The notes: generated by a model not told the origin, from the letters alone. Numbered from the stretch's first letter, positions 26,983 through 34,176 are shown. The stretch is 64,000 bases of DNA from a bacterium (GCA_016708025.1 JADJGQ010000005.1:186001-250000), one strand, 5' to 3'. Numbers and translations are program-made.

Positions 26983-27323
26983 ATTGGAGAGAGTGGGACA
27001 TACGCAGGGTGCGCATGTGAGAGGTTTGTGTAGATATAAGGGGGATAATGATGTGTCAACGGAGTGGCTTGCACAGCCATTTCCGTTTTTGGATCAATTG
27101 TCTTGGCTGTGAATTGGCGCCGGAGCCTATGATAACGTAATCAATTGTGACGTAAGCGCTTAAGGAGAATGAGCGATGTCCTACCTTCTCCAAAGTAGGA
27201 TACATACGAACGGATGTCAATCGATTTCAACGGACCTGGGGCACGTTAAACCAGCTAGAGCGGGAACGCGCCCCTACCTGGCGGTCGAGAATGCTCTCAG
27301 CTGCCAGGTCCAGCTGCAATCCC
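26983..27323. other. Intergenic region, no gene supported
   Basis: The only candidate is a 72-codon plus-strand frame at 27176-27394 with AAGGAG upstream; it runs into the 3' end of the minus-strand gene and has no protein-like character. I leave it out. Confidence 0.4.
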
Positions 27324-28241
27324 TTAAGATGGCGCTTGGCCCATGCACAGGTGATTTACCTGACATAGTGGGGAACGTCGAATGGATGGGATAACCGTCT
27401 GGCCGCGCAGCAGGCTCCGAGTGCTCGAAACAATGGTCCAAATAGGCCCTAAAACCAGCTCTGGAGCTTCATAGCCGAAGTCCTGGGAGTGGGCGGTCAG
27501 AAATATGTCTGGCCGTCGAACGCGGCTTGGAAGCGTCCGGATTGCGTCTACTATCCGCTGTTTTCGCCGCTTAGAATCGGTGACAATCAGGACCCGAAAT
27601 CCCGCCCTGGGCACTGCACGATCGCGGGCGGGATTGACGAACAGCTCGTGATAGCCAAGTAGCTTTGTCCGAATTCGAGCCAAAGAAGCAGTTCCTCGAT
27701 CCATTTCCATGAAGTAGGCAAAGCTCCGGTTGCCGGTCCAAAGGGTGAAACTTGCATCTGGCACAATTGGCACGGTCAGGCGCCGGTCCCGAATCTGAAC
27801 CTGGGCTGACATTTTGACCTGACGATCCGACTCCCATTTCAGCAGGGACAATCCAGGTGTGATCTCGGAGCTCCGCATGAGGCAAACTCGAAACCGGTTG
27901 ATTGACAATAGATGCTCTGCAAAGGTCGGCGAAATGACCCGAGACGAAACAGCGCGAAATGGTTGGTCACCCGGGGAGCCAATGACGCGATTTCCCTTCC
28001 TGCTTATCCTATAAATCTTCGCTTTAGTACCTTCGCCAAGTTGGGTTGGTCTTTCGATTCGTATCAAGAGGCTATGTTGCCACAATTGCCGAAGCCGTTT
28101 TCTTGCTCGCAAAATTGAGGGAAATAGCAAGTACCGAATCTGCTCCGTCGTGACAAGGCCATAATCACTGACAATCCGAAGTAGTTTCTTGTCGCGGTCG
28201 GTAATCTGAATTGGAGTGGTTTCTATGCTATTTCTTTTCAT
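27324..28241 (-). CDS. Replication-relaxation family protein, second copy
   Basis: A 305-residue relative of the protein at 22132-23016. It shares the winged-helix start (ITDRDKKLLRIVSDYGLVTTEQIRYLLF) and the FAYFMEMDRGTASLARIRTKLLGY segment that corresponds to the Glu/Asp-bearing motif of the first copy. It is the last gene of a four-gene overlapping operon (XRE regulator, small protein, RuvC-like nuclease, this gene), overlapping the RuvC-like gene by 14 bases. The association with a resolvase suggests handling of branched replication or transfer intermediates; this is inference. Confidence 0.7.
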   Translation of the reverse strand: MKRNSIETTPIQITDRDKKLLRIVSDYGLVTTEQIRYLLFPSILRARKRLRQLWQHSLLIRIERPTQLGEGTKAKIYRISRKGNRVIGSPGDQPFRAVSSRVISPTFAEHLLSINRFRVCLMRSSEITPGLSLLKWESDRQVKMSAQVQIRDRRLTVPIVPDASFTLWTGNRSFAYFMEMDRGTASLARIRTKLLGYHELFVNPARDRAVPRAGFRVLIVTDSKRRKQRIVDAIRTLPSRVRRPDIFLTAHSQDFGYEAPELVLGPIWTIVSSTRSLLRGQTVIPSIRRSPLCQVNHLCMGQAPS

Positions 28242-28734
28242 CGTGGAGTTTGATATAAGCTAGTCCGCATGCAACGGCGTCAAACATATTCATGAAATAT
28301 CGGAAACGCCATCGCCGATTGGACTCCGGTAGGCGGACAGTTCCGGATAGAGTGAACATAAGACGCTCGCGACTTGCCGTTTTGTTGCCCAGCCATTCCC
28401 CGGTGACAACTTTCTTGATTGTGTTTGGCGCAATTTCATGCACGGGAATGCTCCAATCTTTTGCCACCCTGTGAATGCACTTTATCGCAATTACCAACAG
28501 CAAGTTTTGTTGTATTTGGGAAAAGACATTCTTCTCTAAGACAAGTGCGTCGGGCTTCTTTTCTTCAAGCAGTCGATGAATGGTCAGGGCTGACGCGGTT
28601 GAGGCGCATGTGTAATTGCCAGGACGTCGGAGTGATTTTACGCCATAGTCTACCAATTCTCTATCGACAAAATGAGAGACACCAATCTCCCGAAGTCCCG
28701 GATCAATCGCAATAAGGCTATGCTTTTCCTTCAT
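28228..28734 (-). CDS. RuvC-like Holliday-junction resolvase/nuclease
   Basis: A 168-residue RNase H-fold nuclease. The acidic residues of RuvC align: Asp11 (AIDPGLREIG), Glu67 (ALVLEKNVF) and Asp152 (FDAVACGLAY). Length is typical of RuvC (about 170), but the sequence is divergent and lies in a mobile region. It probably cuts four-way junctions or replication intermediates of the element. It overlaps its neighbours on both sides (17 and 14 bases), so expression is linked to the XRE regulator upstream. Confidence 0.7.
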   Translation of the reverse strand: MKEKHSLIAIDPGLREIGVSHFVDRELVDYGVKSLRRPGNYTCASTASALTIHRLLEEKKPDALVLEKNVFSQIQQNLLLVIAIKCIHRVAKDWSIPVHEIAPNTIKKVVTGEWLGNKTASRERLMFTLSGTVRLPESNRRWRFRYFMNMFDAVACGLAYIKLHDEKK

Positions 28735-28960
28735 ATTTTCGAATTAAGTAGATGAATAAGGCGCTTCGCGATTTCTTGATTTTTGATAACGGTACATCGG
28801 AAGCCTCTCGATACGCGCGGTACACAACCTGTCTGTCATGCGCCTCGCAGATTCTGCGATAAGTATCGATTTGGCTCGTGTCGCCAAACTTCTTTGCGAT
28901 TTCCTGGGCCAAGTATTCTGCGCGTTTGGATCTGTCAAGCTCTGATAGATTGCTTGTCAT
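28718..28960 (-). CDS. Small helical protein of unknown function
   Basis: An 80-residue, mostly alpha-helical charged protein (SKRAEYLAQEIAKKFGD, then RRICEAHDRQVVYRAYREA). I do not recognise a family. The four-base ATGA overlap with the XRE gene and the 17-base overlap with the RuvC-like gene show it is a real operon member. Confidence 0.6.
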   Translation of the reverse strand: MTSNLSELDRSKRAEYLAQEIAKKFGDTSQIDTYRRICEAHDRQVVYRAYREASDVPLSKIKKSRSALFIYLIRKYEGKA

Positions 28961-29241
28961 ATTGTTTTCGTCTTAGTGGATAAGTTATCCGCCCTCTCAC
29001 GGACTTCGTCCCGCAATGAATCAAACAAGTCAAAGAACAGTACCTCGACCGGACACTGTATGATCGCAGAGAGCTTGAGCGCGTTCTTCAATGAAGGCAA
29101 TTTTCGACCTCTCTCCCAATGGGCTATGTGAGAAACGCTCTCCAAGCCAACAGCCATCGCAACCTCGCATAATTTGAGATTTCGTTTCCGCCTATAGAAG
29201 CGGACTTGATTCGGAAGTGGCTTAGTTGCTGCTCTGGTCAT
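28957..29241 (-). CDS. XRE-family helix-turn-helix regulator
   Basis: A 94-residue protein with a Cro/C1-type helix-turn-helix (RFYRRKRNLKLCEVAMAVGLESVSHIAHWERGRKLPSL in pieces: NLKLCEVAMAVGL, ISHIAHWERG-like recognition helix). It is the first gene of the RuvC/replication-relaxation operon and is likely its autoregulator. Two inverted repeats in the upstream gap (29277-29296 and 29314-29334) are candidate binding sites. Confidence 0.8.
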   Translation of the reverse strand: MTRAATKPLPNQVRFYRRKRNLKLCEVAMAVGLESVSHIAHWERGRKLPSLKNALKLSAIIQCPVEVLFFDLFDSLRDEVRERADNLSTKTKTI

Positions 29242-29276
29242 AGACTTCGTGATTCATTACGACCCGGGTAGCATAG

Positions 29277-29334
29277 GAGCGGTTCGAAATCCGCTCAATT
29301 GCCGATTTCGGCTACTTCCTGTGGATAAGGAAGT
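29277..29334. promoter_or_regulatory. Two inverted repeats in the divergent XRE / recombinase intergenic region
   Basis: GAGCGG-N8-CCGCTC (29277-29296) and ACTTCCT-N7-AGGAAGT (29314-29334). Both lie between the XRE gene and the plus-strand small gene before the serine recombinase. The second repeat's spacer and arm include TGTGGATAA, which equals the DnaA-box consensus TTATCCACA on the other strand. Confidence 0.4.
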
Positions 29335-29417
29335 GACCCGGATCGAAGCGACTTCGGATTCAAGAGGACCACTACTTCATGGAGTCGTCAGCCTGTTTGG
29401 GTAAGTGAATTCACAGT

Positions 29418-29759
29418 GTGAAAACGAAATACGCTAGCGCATCTCACGAGTTTAGTCAATACCCCAAAGGGCACATCCGATTAGCCGGATTCGACAACTT
29501 TTCCTCCCTACCAGCGGACGCGATTGTTGGGTATCGTCTTTATATGCCTATACAAGAACACCACATCAAAGCGCTCCAAACCATTTACTTGAAGCAATGC
29601 GGACGCGATCTTTCTCACCAAGACGCCTGGGCAATGGCGCATCGTCTCGTCAATCTCATTCGCATACTCTCACAATCAGACCGCGAATCTCTGGAATTAG
29701 TTCGAACATTCCCAACTTGCCCCCTCGACGCGAAGACTGATAGTATTAATCAGATTTGA
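29418..29759 (+). CDS. Small protein of unknown function upstream of the serine recombinase
   Basis: A 113-residue frame from GTG 29418, ending 16 bases before the recombinase. The C-terminal half (DLSHQDAWAMAHRLVNLIRILSQSDRE) is helical and looks like a genuine protein. The N-terminal part is less certain and the start has no good ribosome-binding site, so the true start may be internal. Its position suggests a helper or accessory gene of the recombinase. I cannot assign a function. Confidence 0.45.
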   Translation: MKTKYASASHEFSQYPKGHIRLAGFDNFSSLPADAIVGYRLYMPIQEHHIKALQTIYLKQCGRDLSHQDAWAMAHRLVNLIRILSQSDRESLELVRTFPTCPLDAKTDSINQI

Positions 29760-29775
29760 CTTTGGCCCTTCGCTT

Positions 29776-31225
29776 ATGCCACAAATTGCCATTTATGCAC
29801 GTAAATCAACAGAATCTGAGGATCGTCAAGTCCTCTCGATTGACTCTCAGATAAAGGAATTGCAGGAATTTGCCGCGAGAGAGAAGCTCGGAAAGGTCGT
29901 TGTGTTTACTGAATCCAAGTCGGCAAAAGCACCAGGTCGACCGGCCTTCAACGAACTACTTAAGAGAGTCAGCAAGGGGGAATTTGACAGGCTTGTCTGC
30001 TGGAAATTGGATCGACTGGCTAGGAATCCGGTCGACGGTGGCGCGGTCATCTGGGCTGTCGAAGAGGGCAAAATCCAACACATATATACTCCCCAGCGAC
30101 GATTCGACAACAGCGGCAATGATAAATTCTGGATGCAGCTGGAGTTTGGCATGGCGAAAAAGTACGTTGATGATCTGTCCGATAACGTCAAACGGGGCCT
30201 TCGCGCTAAAGTGGCTCAAGGTTGATGCCAGGTCTCCTCCACTCGGCTACCTCAACGATCTTATAACAAAACAAGTGGTGAAAGACCCGGTTCGGTTCCC
30301 GCTCATACGAAACATGTGGGATCTATTGCTCACCGGCGAACACACTCCGAATGCTATAGTGACAATCGCGACTGACGAGTGGGGTCTCACAACCCGCCAA
30401 TTCAAGCACGTGGGTGGAGGCCCGGTAGCCTATTCGACCGTGTATTCCATTTTCGGAAACCCATTCTACTACGGAAAATTCCTCTGGAACGGAGAGTTGG
30501 TCGACGGCGCTCATGAGCCTATGATAACCTTTAACGAATTCGAGCGCGCGCAGTATCTCATGGGCCGTCGAACTCAACCGAGGCCTAAGCAGAAGTTCTT
30601 TGCATACACCGGGCTTATAAACTGTGGGGAATGCGGAGCTGCCGTTACAGCTGAGAACAAGGTCAATCGATACGGGAGTAAGTACACTTACTACCATTGC
30701 ACCAAACGGAAGCGCGGTACCTATTGCCTCACAACGGGTCGTTGAGGAAAAGGAGCTCGAATCACAAATCCTCGACTTCTTGAAGTCGATTGCAATCCCT
30801 CGTGACTACCTCAATTGGGCGCTCGGAGTTCTCAAAGACCTTAAACGTGATGAGACCGCTGCCGCAGGCTCTCGGCTGTTGACCATTGAGAGTCGGATAG
30901 CTTCATTGGCGAAAGCGCAAGACTCTTTACTCGATATGAAGCTACGCGGATTACTTCCGGACGAAGAATTCTCCGCCAAGAGACACCAGCTCAATGAATC
31001 AAAGCTTCGGCTAGAAGAACAACTGCAACGAAGTTCAGTTGATGGCGTTGATCTCGCTGCTAAGCTTTCAAATTTACTTGTTCTGCGGCTAATGCATTCG
31101 AGAAAGCCTTACCCATAAGGCGAAGAACTATTTTGCGGCAGGTCGGTTCGAACCTCACGCTTTTGAACAAAATCCTACGTATACAAGCCCATGAACCGCT
31201 CCGAGCGAATAAGAGAAGAGCTTGA
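29776..31225 (+). pseudogene. Large serine recombinase broken by at least four single-base indels
   Basis: The N-terminal catalytic part (29776-30225) is intact: YARKSTESEDRQ with the nucleophile Ser, and CWKLDRLARNPVDGG. After KVAQG the frame breaks. Two single-base losses near 30223-30240 (TGG to TG, CCC to CC) would restore WMPGLPPLGYLND, and the recombinase domain continues to about 30740 with the zinc ribbon CGECGAAV...YHC. A one-base gain near 30728 moves it to the frame reading QRVVEEKELESQ, the coiled-coil part. A further loss near 31067 leads into FKFTCSAANAFEKAL...GSNLTLLNK, the usual C-terminus, ending at 31225. All domains are recognisable, so the decay is recent, or these are assembly errors in short runs of one base. 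Confidence 0.8.
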
Positions 31226-31318
31226 TACGCAAAGACATCAAACGACTCCGTTCGAACCCGCATTTTTTCGCTCATATAAGCACAAAAAACCACTTAAAAC
31301 AGTGAGCTTTTGTGCAAA

Positions 31319-31555
31319 CCACTCCCTAGTGAAGGACGTTCGAACTTTGTGTCAGAAATTCGCACATAAATTGGAATTTACTCCCCTATCCCGCAAGAAG
31401 AAGTATAGACGGAAATAGAAGAAATGAGGAGGGAGGAAAAGTTGTCGGGATAGGCTACTACTTGTGGATAATACAAGACCTTGCTGAATTACTCTGCTGC
31501 GATCTTGATCTCAAGACTCGGTAGTGCTAGGGTTAGAACGTTGCAATTACGCAAC
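31319..31555 (+). repeat. Direct repeat, copy 1 (about 235 bp), leader of a micro-gene cassette
   Basis: Starts with a shared ACTCCCTAGTGAAGGAC block containing GTTCGAAC, continues through a conserved run ending TTGTGGATAATACAA, and closes with the small hairpin GTTGC-N6-GCAAC. The partner is at 32918-33153. The two differ by scattered substitutions and small indels in the last third. Confidence 0.8.
31324..31345 (+). repeat. 22-bp GTTCGAAC-core motif, copy 1
   Basis: One of four copies (also 32842, 32923, 38622). Invariant parts are TAG, AAGGA and GTTCGAAC. In all copies the plus-strand reading can be translated as LVKDVRT or VVKDVRT. Confidence 0.7.
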
Positions 31556-31578
31556 AATGTCCATTAATGGAGGTGCTG

Positions 31579-31674
31579 ATGAAACGACATCTGTACCCGT
31601 CGACCGGCGATGCACCGATCAAGGATCCCCTCGAAAACGGCTCGCCACTGCGCGACCCTACAAATGGAGGTTGA
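31579..31674 (+). CDS. Micro-gene A1, 31-residue peptide
   Basis: ATG 31579 follows GGAGGT at 31569-31574. The peptide begins MKRHLYPSTGDAPIKDP and ends PTNGG. It is hydrophilic with no membrane or signal character. Its stop overlaps the ribosome-binding site region of A2. It sits between repeat copy 1 and a rho-independent terminator, so the transcript would encode only A1 and A2. Function unknown. Confidence 0.45.
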   Translation: MKRHLYPSTGDAPIKDPLENGSPLRDPTNGG

Positions 31675-31675
31675 G

Positions 31676-31741
31676 ATGTCCAAGTATCTCGGCTCCGAAG
31701 ACCAGGGCCAAAAGCTTCATCATCCTGAAGATGTTGATTGA
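31676..31741 (+). CDS. Micro-gene A2, 21-residue peptide ending in a His/Asp-rich tail
   Basis: ATG 31676 follows GGAGG at 31666-31670, one base after the A1 stop. The peptide is MSKYLGSEDQGQKLHHPEDVD. Its last residues (KLHHPEDVD) match those of micro-gene B (RLHHHDDDN), and the two stop codons are followed by the same terminator, so A2 and the end of B are related. Function unknown. Confidence 0.45.
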   Translation: MSKYLGSEDQGQKLHHPEDVD

Positions 31742-31746
31742 AGCAA

Positions 31747-31783
31747 GGGCGGTTGTGTCATGAGACACGCCGCCCATTTTTTA
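31747..31783 (+). terminator. Terminator of cassette A
   Basis: GGGCGG-TTGTGTC / GACAC-CCGCCC hairpin followed by six T. It is nearly identical to the one after micro-gene B at 33379-33415. Confidence 0.8.
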
Positions 31784-31842
31784 CCAATTCAACACGCAAA
31801 CAAAATCATCTGTTCCCCCTCTTTAATTACATGACAGGGGAT

Positions 31843-31882
31843 AAAAAATCCCTCTGCATGAGCCGAGCTCACGCAGAGGGAA
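31843..31882 (-). terminator. Terminator of the minus-strand 205-residue gene
   Basis: CCCTCTGC / GCAGAGGG arms with a 15-base loop. On the minus strand the hairpin is followed by TTTTTT. Confidence 0.7.
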
Positions 31883-31913
31883 ATACCAAGGGCATAAATC
31901 AAGTGCCAACTAA

Positions 31914-32531
31914 TCAAGCAGACAAGGGCTTGATACTGCGGAGTACGAGGAACTGATGGCTCTCATGCCACCTAAGGTCGATCCAGTAGAAGTACAGAGA
32001 GACGCCGTTATGGGTAGCAAGGACATACGCGAGGTTCTGATTACCGTCAATCTCGAGCTTATTGCCACACGGGGAAACGATCCGGCCTTTTTTCCGCTCA
32101 TCGGGAAACAGTGCATGAAACGTCTCTGAAATGGCGCGGTCGATTTTAAGGGCGTTTTCCTTCTTGATAGCGGCAAAGTGCTGTTCGAAGGAATAACCCT
32201 CATCATGCCGCACGAGCTCAACCGTCACTTCAGCTTTGCCACTGTATCGAACGGGAAAGTGTTCAGCTTTTAGGTTCACATTGAGACCAGCATAATTTCC
32301 ATTAAACGGAAACTCTTTCCACTTCGGGTCGTCGAAGTCGACGATGAAGGTGAAGAACTTCTGATCGGCGACAAGTATTTCGGCTATAGCATTTTTGAGA
32401 TGCTTGTCTTTCAGAACTCGACGAACGTCGTCGTCAGTCCCGCCGCGTTCGATAACAGCGTCAGTGATGGCCTTGAGGATTTCAAAGCCAGAACCCATTG
32501 CGCTTAAAAGCTCGCTTTTGTAACGTGCCAT
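31914..32531 (-). CDS. Hypothetical protein between the two micro-gene cassettes
   Basis: A 205-residue soluble protein starting at ATG 32531 (MARYKSELL), which has AAGGAG 9 bases upstream; an in-frame start 11 codons earlier lacks one. Helical N-terminus (residues 1-45), then a beta-rich middle (FFTFIVDFDDPKWKEFPFNG, AEVTVELVRHDEGY) and a C-terminal NGVSLYFYWIDLRWHESHQFLVLRS. I do not recognise the family. It has its own promoter (32724-32752), a palindromic operator-like site, a structured leader and a terminator, so it is an independent regulated unit. Confidence 0.6.
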   Translation of the reverse strand: MARYKSELLSAMGSGFEILKAITDAVIERGGTDDDVRRVLKDKHLKNAIAEILVADQKFFTFIVDFDDPKWKEFPFNGNYAGLNVNLKAEHFPVRYSGKAEVTVELVRHDEGYSFEQHFAAIKKENALKIDRAISETFHALFPDERKKGRIVSPCGNKLEIDGNQNLAYVLATHNGVSLYFYWIDLRWHESHQFLVLRSIKPLSA

Positions 32532-32603
32532 GTTAGACACTCCTTTATGTTTGGCATACCTCATATCGCGACCCTTGTGGTACGACTTAAGGCTTACCGA
32601 TTC

Positions 32604-32656
32604 TGAGAACAGCCCTCTGGAGACCTATTTTAGGTCATGCCAAAAGGCTGCTCTCA
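32604..32656 (-). promoter_or_regulatory. Nested hairpin in the 5' leader of the 205-residue gene
   Basis: Outer arms TGAGAACAGCC / GGCTGCTCTCA (one mismatch) enclose a perfect inner hairpin GACCTA-TTT-TAGGTC. It lies between the putative promoter and the start codon of the minus-strand gene at 32531, so it would be transcribed as leader RNA. Confidence 0.4.
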
Positions 32657-32723
32657 AATAAAGGAGTGATCTTGGCTTGTCCGCCCAATAGGCGGAAGTT
32701 TGTAAGGAACAAAATATCAAGGT

Positions 32724-32752
32724 AGCTTATTGCTAAATAGATTGTCTGTCAA
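32724..32752 (-). promoter_or_regulatory. Putative promoter of the 205-residue gene
   Basis: On the minus strand TTGACA (32752-32747) and TAAGCT (32729-32724) are separated by 17 bases. Confidence 0.45.
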
Positions 32753-32753
32753 T

Positions 32754-32769
32754 GCGGGTTCGAACCCGC
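32754..32769. promoter_or_regulatory. 16-bp palindrome GCGGGTTCGAACCCGC upstream of a promoter
   Basis: A perfect dyad whose centre is the same GTTCGAAC that forms the core of the four dispersed motifs. It abuts the -35 box of the minus-strand promoter, where an activator or repressor dimer would bind. Confidence 0.5.
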
Positions 32770-32841
32770 AATTAGCAGACAAAACGCTTGTAAATATCGA
32801 TTCAATCGGTCACTATCTTCTGAGATTTCCACTTCCCCCGG

Positions 32842-32863
32842 GTGTAGTGAAGGATGTTCGAAC
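32842..32863 (+). repeat. 22-bp GTTCGAAC-core motif, copy 2 (diverged)
   Basis: Keeps TAGTGAAGGATGTTCGAAC. It lies 81 bases before copy 3 and is not followed by the longer repeat. Confidence 0.6.
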
Positions 32864-32917
32864 CATGCTGATTTCCTATCAAAACACGCCTGTTTCTTGA
32901 CAGACGTCTTGCGGGAA

Positions 32918-33153
32918 TCACTCCCTAGTGAAGGACGTTCGAACTTTATGTCAGAAATTTGGCCATAAATTGGAATTTACTCCCCTACCCCACAAGAAGA
33001 AGTATAGACGTAAATAGAGGAAATGAGGAGGGAGGAAAAGTTGTCGAGATAGGCTATAACTTGTGGATAATACAAATAATCAGTTTAGTGAATCTGCAAA
33101 GGGTCTTGATCCTCAAGGTTAGCGGTGCTAGGATTTTAATGTTGCAATAACGC
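32918..33153 (+). repeat. Direct repeat, copy 2 (about 235 bp), leader of micro-gene B
   Basis: Partner of 31319-31555, including the 22-bp motif at 32923-32944, the shared GAAATGAGGAGGGAGGAAAA block, TTGTGGATAATACAA and the GTTGC-N6-GCAAC hairpin just before the micro-gene. Eight of the differences in the first 100 bases split evenly between synonymous and non-synonymous if the LVKDVRT frame is read, so the repeat may contain a short coding tail. Confidence 0.8.
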
Positions 33154-33184
33154 AACAGCAACGAACATTTTACCGGAGGTGTCT

Positions 33185-33373
33185 ATGTACAACTCCAGAA
33201 CCCGTGATCCTGACGAGCCTACCAAAATCAGAGGAGAAGGTGGAAACTACTTCTCTGGTGGCGGCATCAACGGCTCCCTGAGAATTCGCGGGGGTGGCAG
33301 TGACGGCACTCGTTTCCGCCATGAGCCCAGCGATGGCGACCAAAGGCTTCATCATCACGATGATGATAACTGA
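33185..33373 (+). CDS. Micro-gene B, 62-residue Gly-rich peptide with His/Asp tail
   Basis: ATG 33185 follows CGGAGGT at 33174-33180; a GTG two codons upstream is less likely. The peptide has a charged start (MYNSRTRDPDEP), a Gly-rich centre (GEGGNYFSGGGINGSLRIRGGGSDG) and ends RLHHHDDDN. The tail matches micro-gene A2. It has no signal peptide and no membrane segment. Layout (repeat leader, strong ribosome-binding site, terminator) equals cassette A. It could be a modified-peptide precursor, a metal-binding peptide or a small regulator; none is shown. Confidence 0.5.
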   Translation: MYNSRTRDPDEPTKIRGEGGNYFSGGGINGSLRIRGGGSDGTRFRHEPSDGDQRLHHHDDDN

Positions 33374-33378
33374 AGCAA

Positions 33379-33415
33379 GGGCGGTTGTGTCATGAGACAC
33401 TCCGCCCATTTTTTT
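33379..33415 (+). terminator. Terminator of cassette B
   Basis: Same hairpin as at 31747 (GGGCGG...CCGCCC with the GTGTCATGAGACAC apex) followed by seven T. Confidence 0.8.
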
Positions 33416-33527
33416 GCTATACGGGTGTACCTTGTAATCTGTTCTTGCCTAGGTGTATACTTTTCTCGAGCCGACTAGGCTACAATATGATAAATTAATG
33501 CACCCTAGGTACGGAAAGGAGGTACCT

Positions 33528-33668
33528 GTGAAAAACATTGTCCTTTACTTGATTGCCATCGCAGTTCTGATTATTGTGGCATCACCCGAGGGAGTCTCAG
33601 ACTTCCTGCTAAGTATAAGGGCGCACCTCACAGTGAATCCCTTAAAGAGGTCATCATATGTTAGCTGA
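33528..33668 (+). CDS. 46-residue single-pass membrane micropeptide
   Basis: GTG 33528 is preceded by AAAGGAGGT (33515-33523), a near-perfect anti-Shine-Dalgarno match. TACAAT at 33481-33486 could be the -10 box. The peptide has one hydrophobic helix right at the start (NIVLYLIAIAVLIIVA) followed by a short amphipathic tail (EGVSDFLLSIRAHL). This looks like a holin-like, type I toxin-like or membrane-protein partner peptide. The strong ribosome-binding site makes it more than chance. Confidence 0.5.
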   Translation: MKNIVLYLIAIAVLIIVASPEGVSDFLLSIRAHLTVNPLKRSSYVS

Positions 33669-34056
33669 CTGGAGGGCTTCCCGTTACGCGGTTGACAGCT
33701 GGCTGTCACGCCCTACGGATCCAGCGGCACTCTCCTCCTTGTCTTCTCCAGGTCGAATCCAAGAAAAACACCAGCGCAAAGACAACTCGTTCAGGTTCAG
33801 GTGCATAAGAGCCCTTCGTGTAGAGGATACTTTGGCTGCACAGAACCGCTTTGACGAACAACTTTCAACAGAAGCTTTATTGACATCATGGTTCACTCTG
33901 ACTATTATAACAAGCAGCAGGATAGGGGGAGCCCATGGTCACTTGCTCTATATGCTCCAATCCGTCGCCTGTCTTTGTCTTGAGTTAAGTCGTCTATATG
34001 CGTCTGTGGGTCAAAACCACAGCGTGATCCAGACTCATTCAAAAAAATGGACGTGA
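33658..34056 (+). CDS. Doubtful 132-residue frame after the membrane micropeptide
   Basis: ATG 33658 overlaps the micropeptide stop region and has AAAGAGG 8 bases upstream, which would allow coupling. The translation (Ser/Arg-rich, irregular hydrophobicity) does not look like a folded protein, and a good promoter (33880-33908) lies inside it. It is either a young or decayed gene or not a gene. Confidence 0.2.
   Translation: MLADWRASRYAVDSWLSRPTDPAALSSLSSPGRIQEKHQRKDNSFRFRCIRALRVEDTLAAQNRFDEQLSTEALLTSWFTLTIITSSRIGGAHGHLLYMLQSVACLCLELSRLYASVGQNHSVIQTHSKKWT
33880..33908 (+). promoter_or_regulatory. Near-consensus sigma-70 promoter before a 17-residue peptide and the methyltransferase
   Basis: TTGACA (33880-33885) and TATTAT (33903-33908) with a 17-base spacer. 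Start point near 33915. AGGGGGA follows at 33923-33930, 5 bases before ATG 33935. Confidence 0.6.
33935..33988 (+). CDS. 17-residue peptide MVTCSICSNPSPVFVLS
   Basis: A very short frame with a ribosome-binding site (AGGGGGA) right after the promoter at 33880-33908. It has a CxxC pair near the start. It lies 188 bases before the methyltransferase-cupin pair, so it could be a leader peptide controlling them, or a substrate. The shortness keeps confidence low. Confidence 0.3.
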   Translation: MVTCSICSNPSPVFVLS

Positions 34057-34176
34057 ATATTCGACCCCCGATGGAGTATCATTACCAAATGCGTGTCGGC
34101 TAACGGATCGAAGAACCGGTGAAGGTTGTGACAAGACCCGTCCCGAGGAAGCAGCGTCACCGAAGGAGGATTGACC

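Noticed and set aside
27176..27394. 72-codon plus-strand frame with AAGGAG upstream
   Set aside because: Runs into the opposite gene's 3' end and its translation has no protein-like pattern. The ribosome-binding site is probably chance.
29776..31225. Programmed frameshifting in the serine recombinase
   Set aside because: At least four indels of mixed sign at sites without slippery heptamers fit decay or sequencing error better than programmed shifts.
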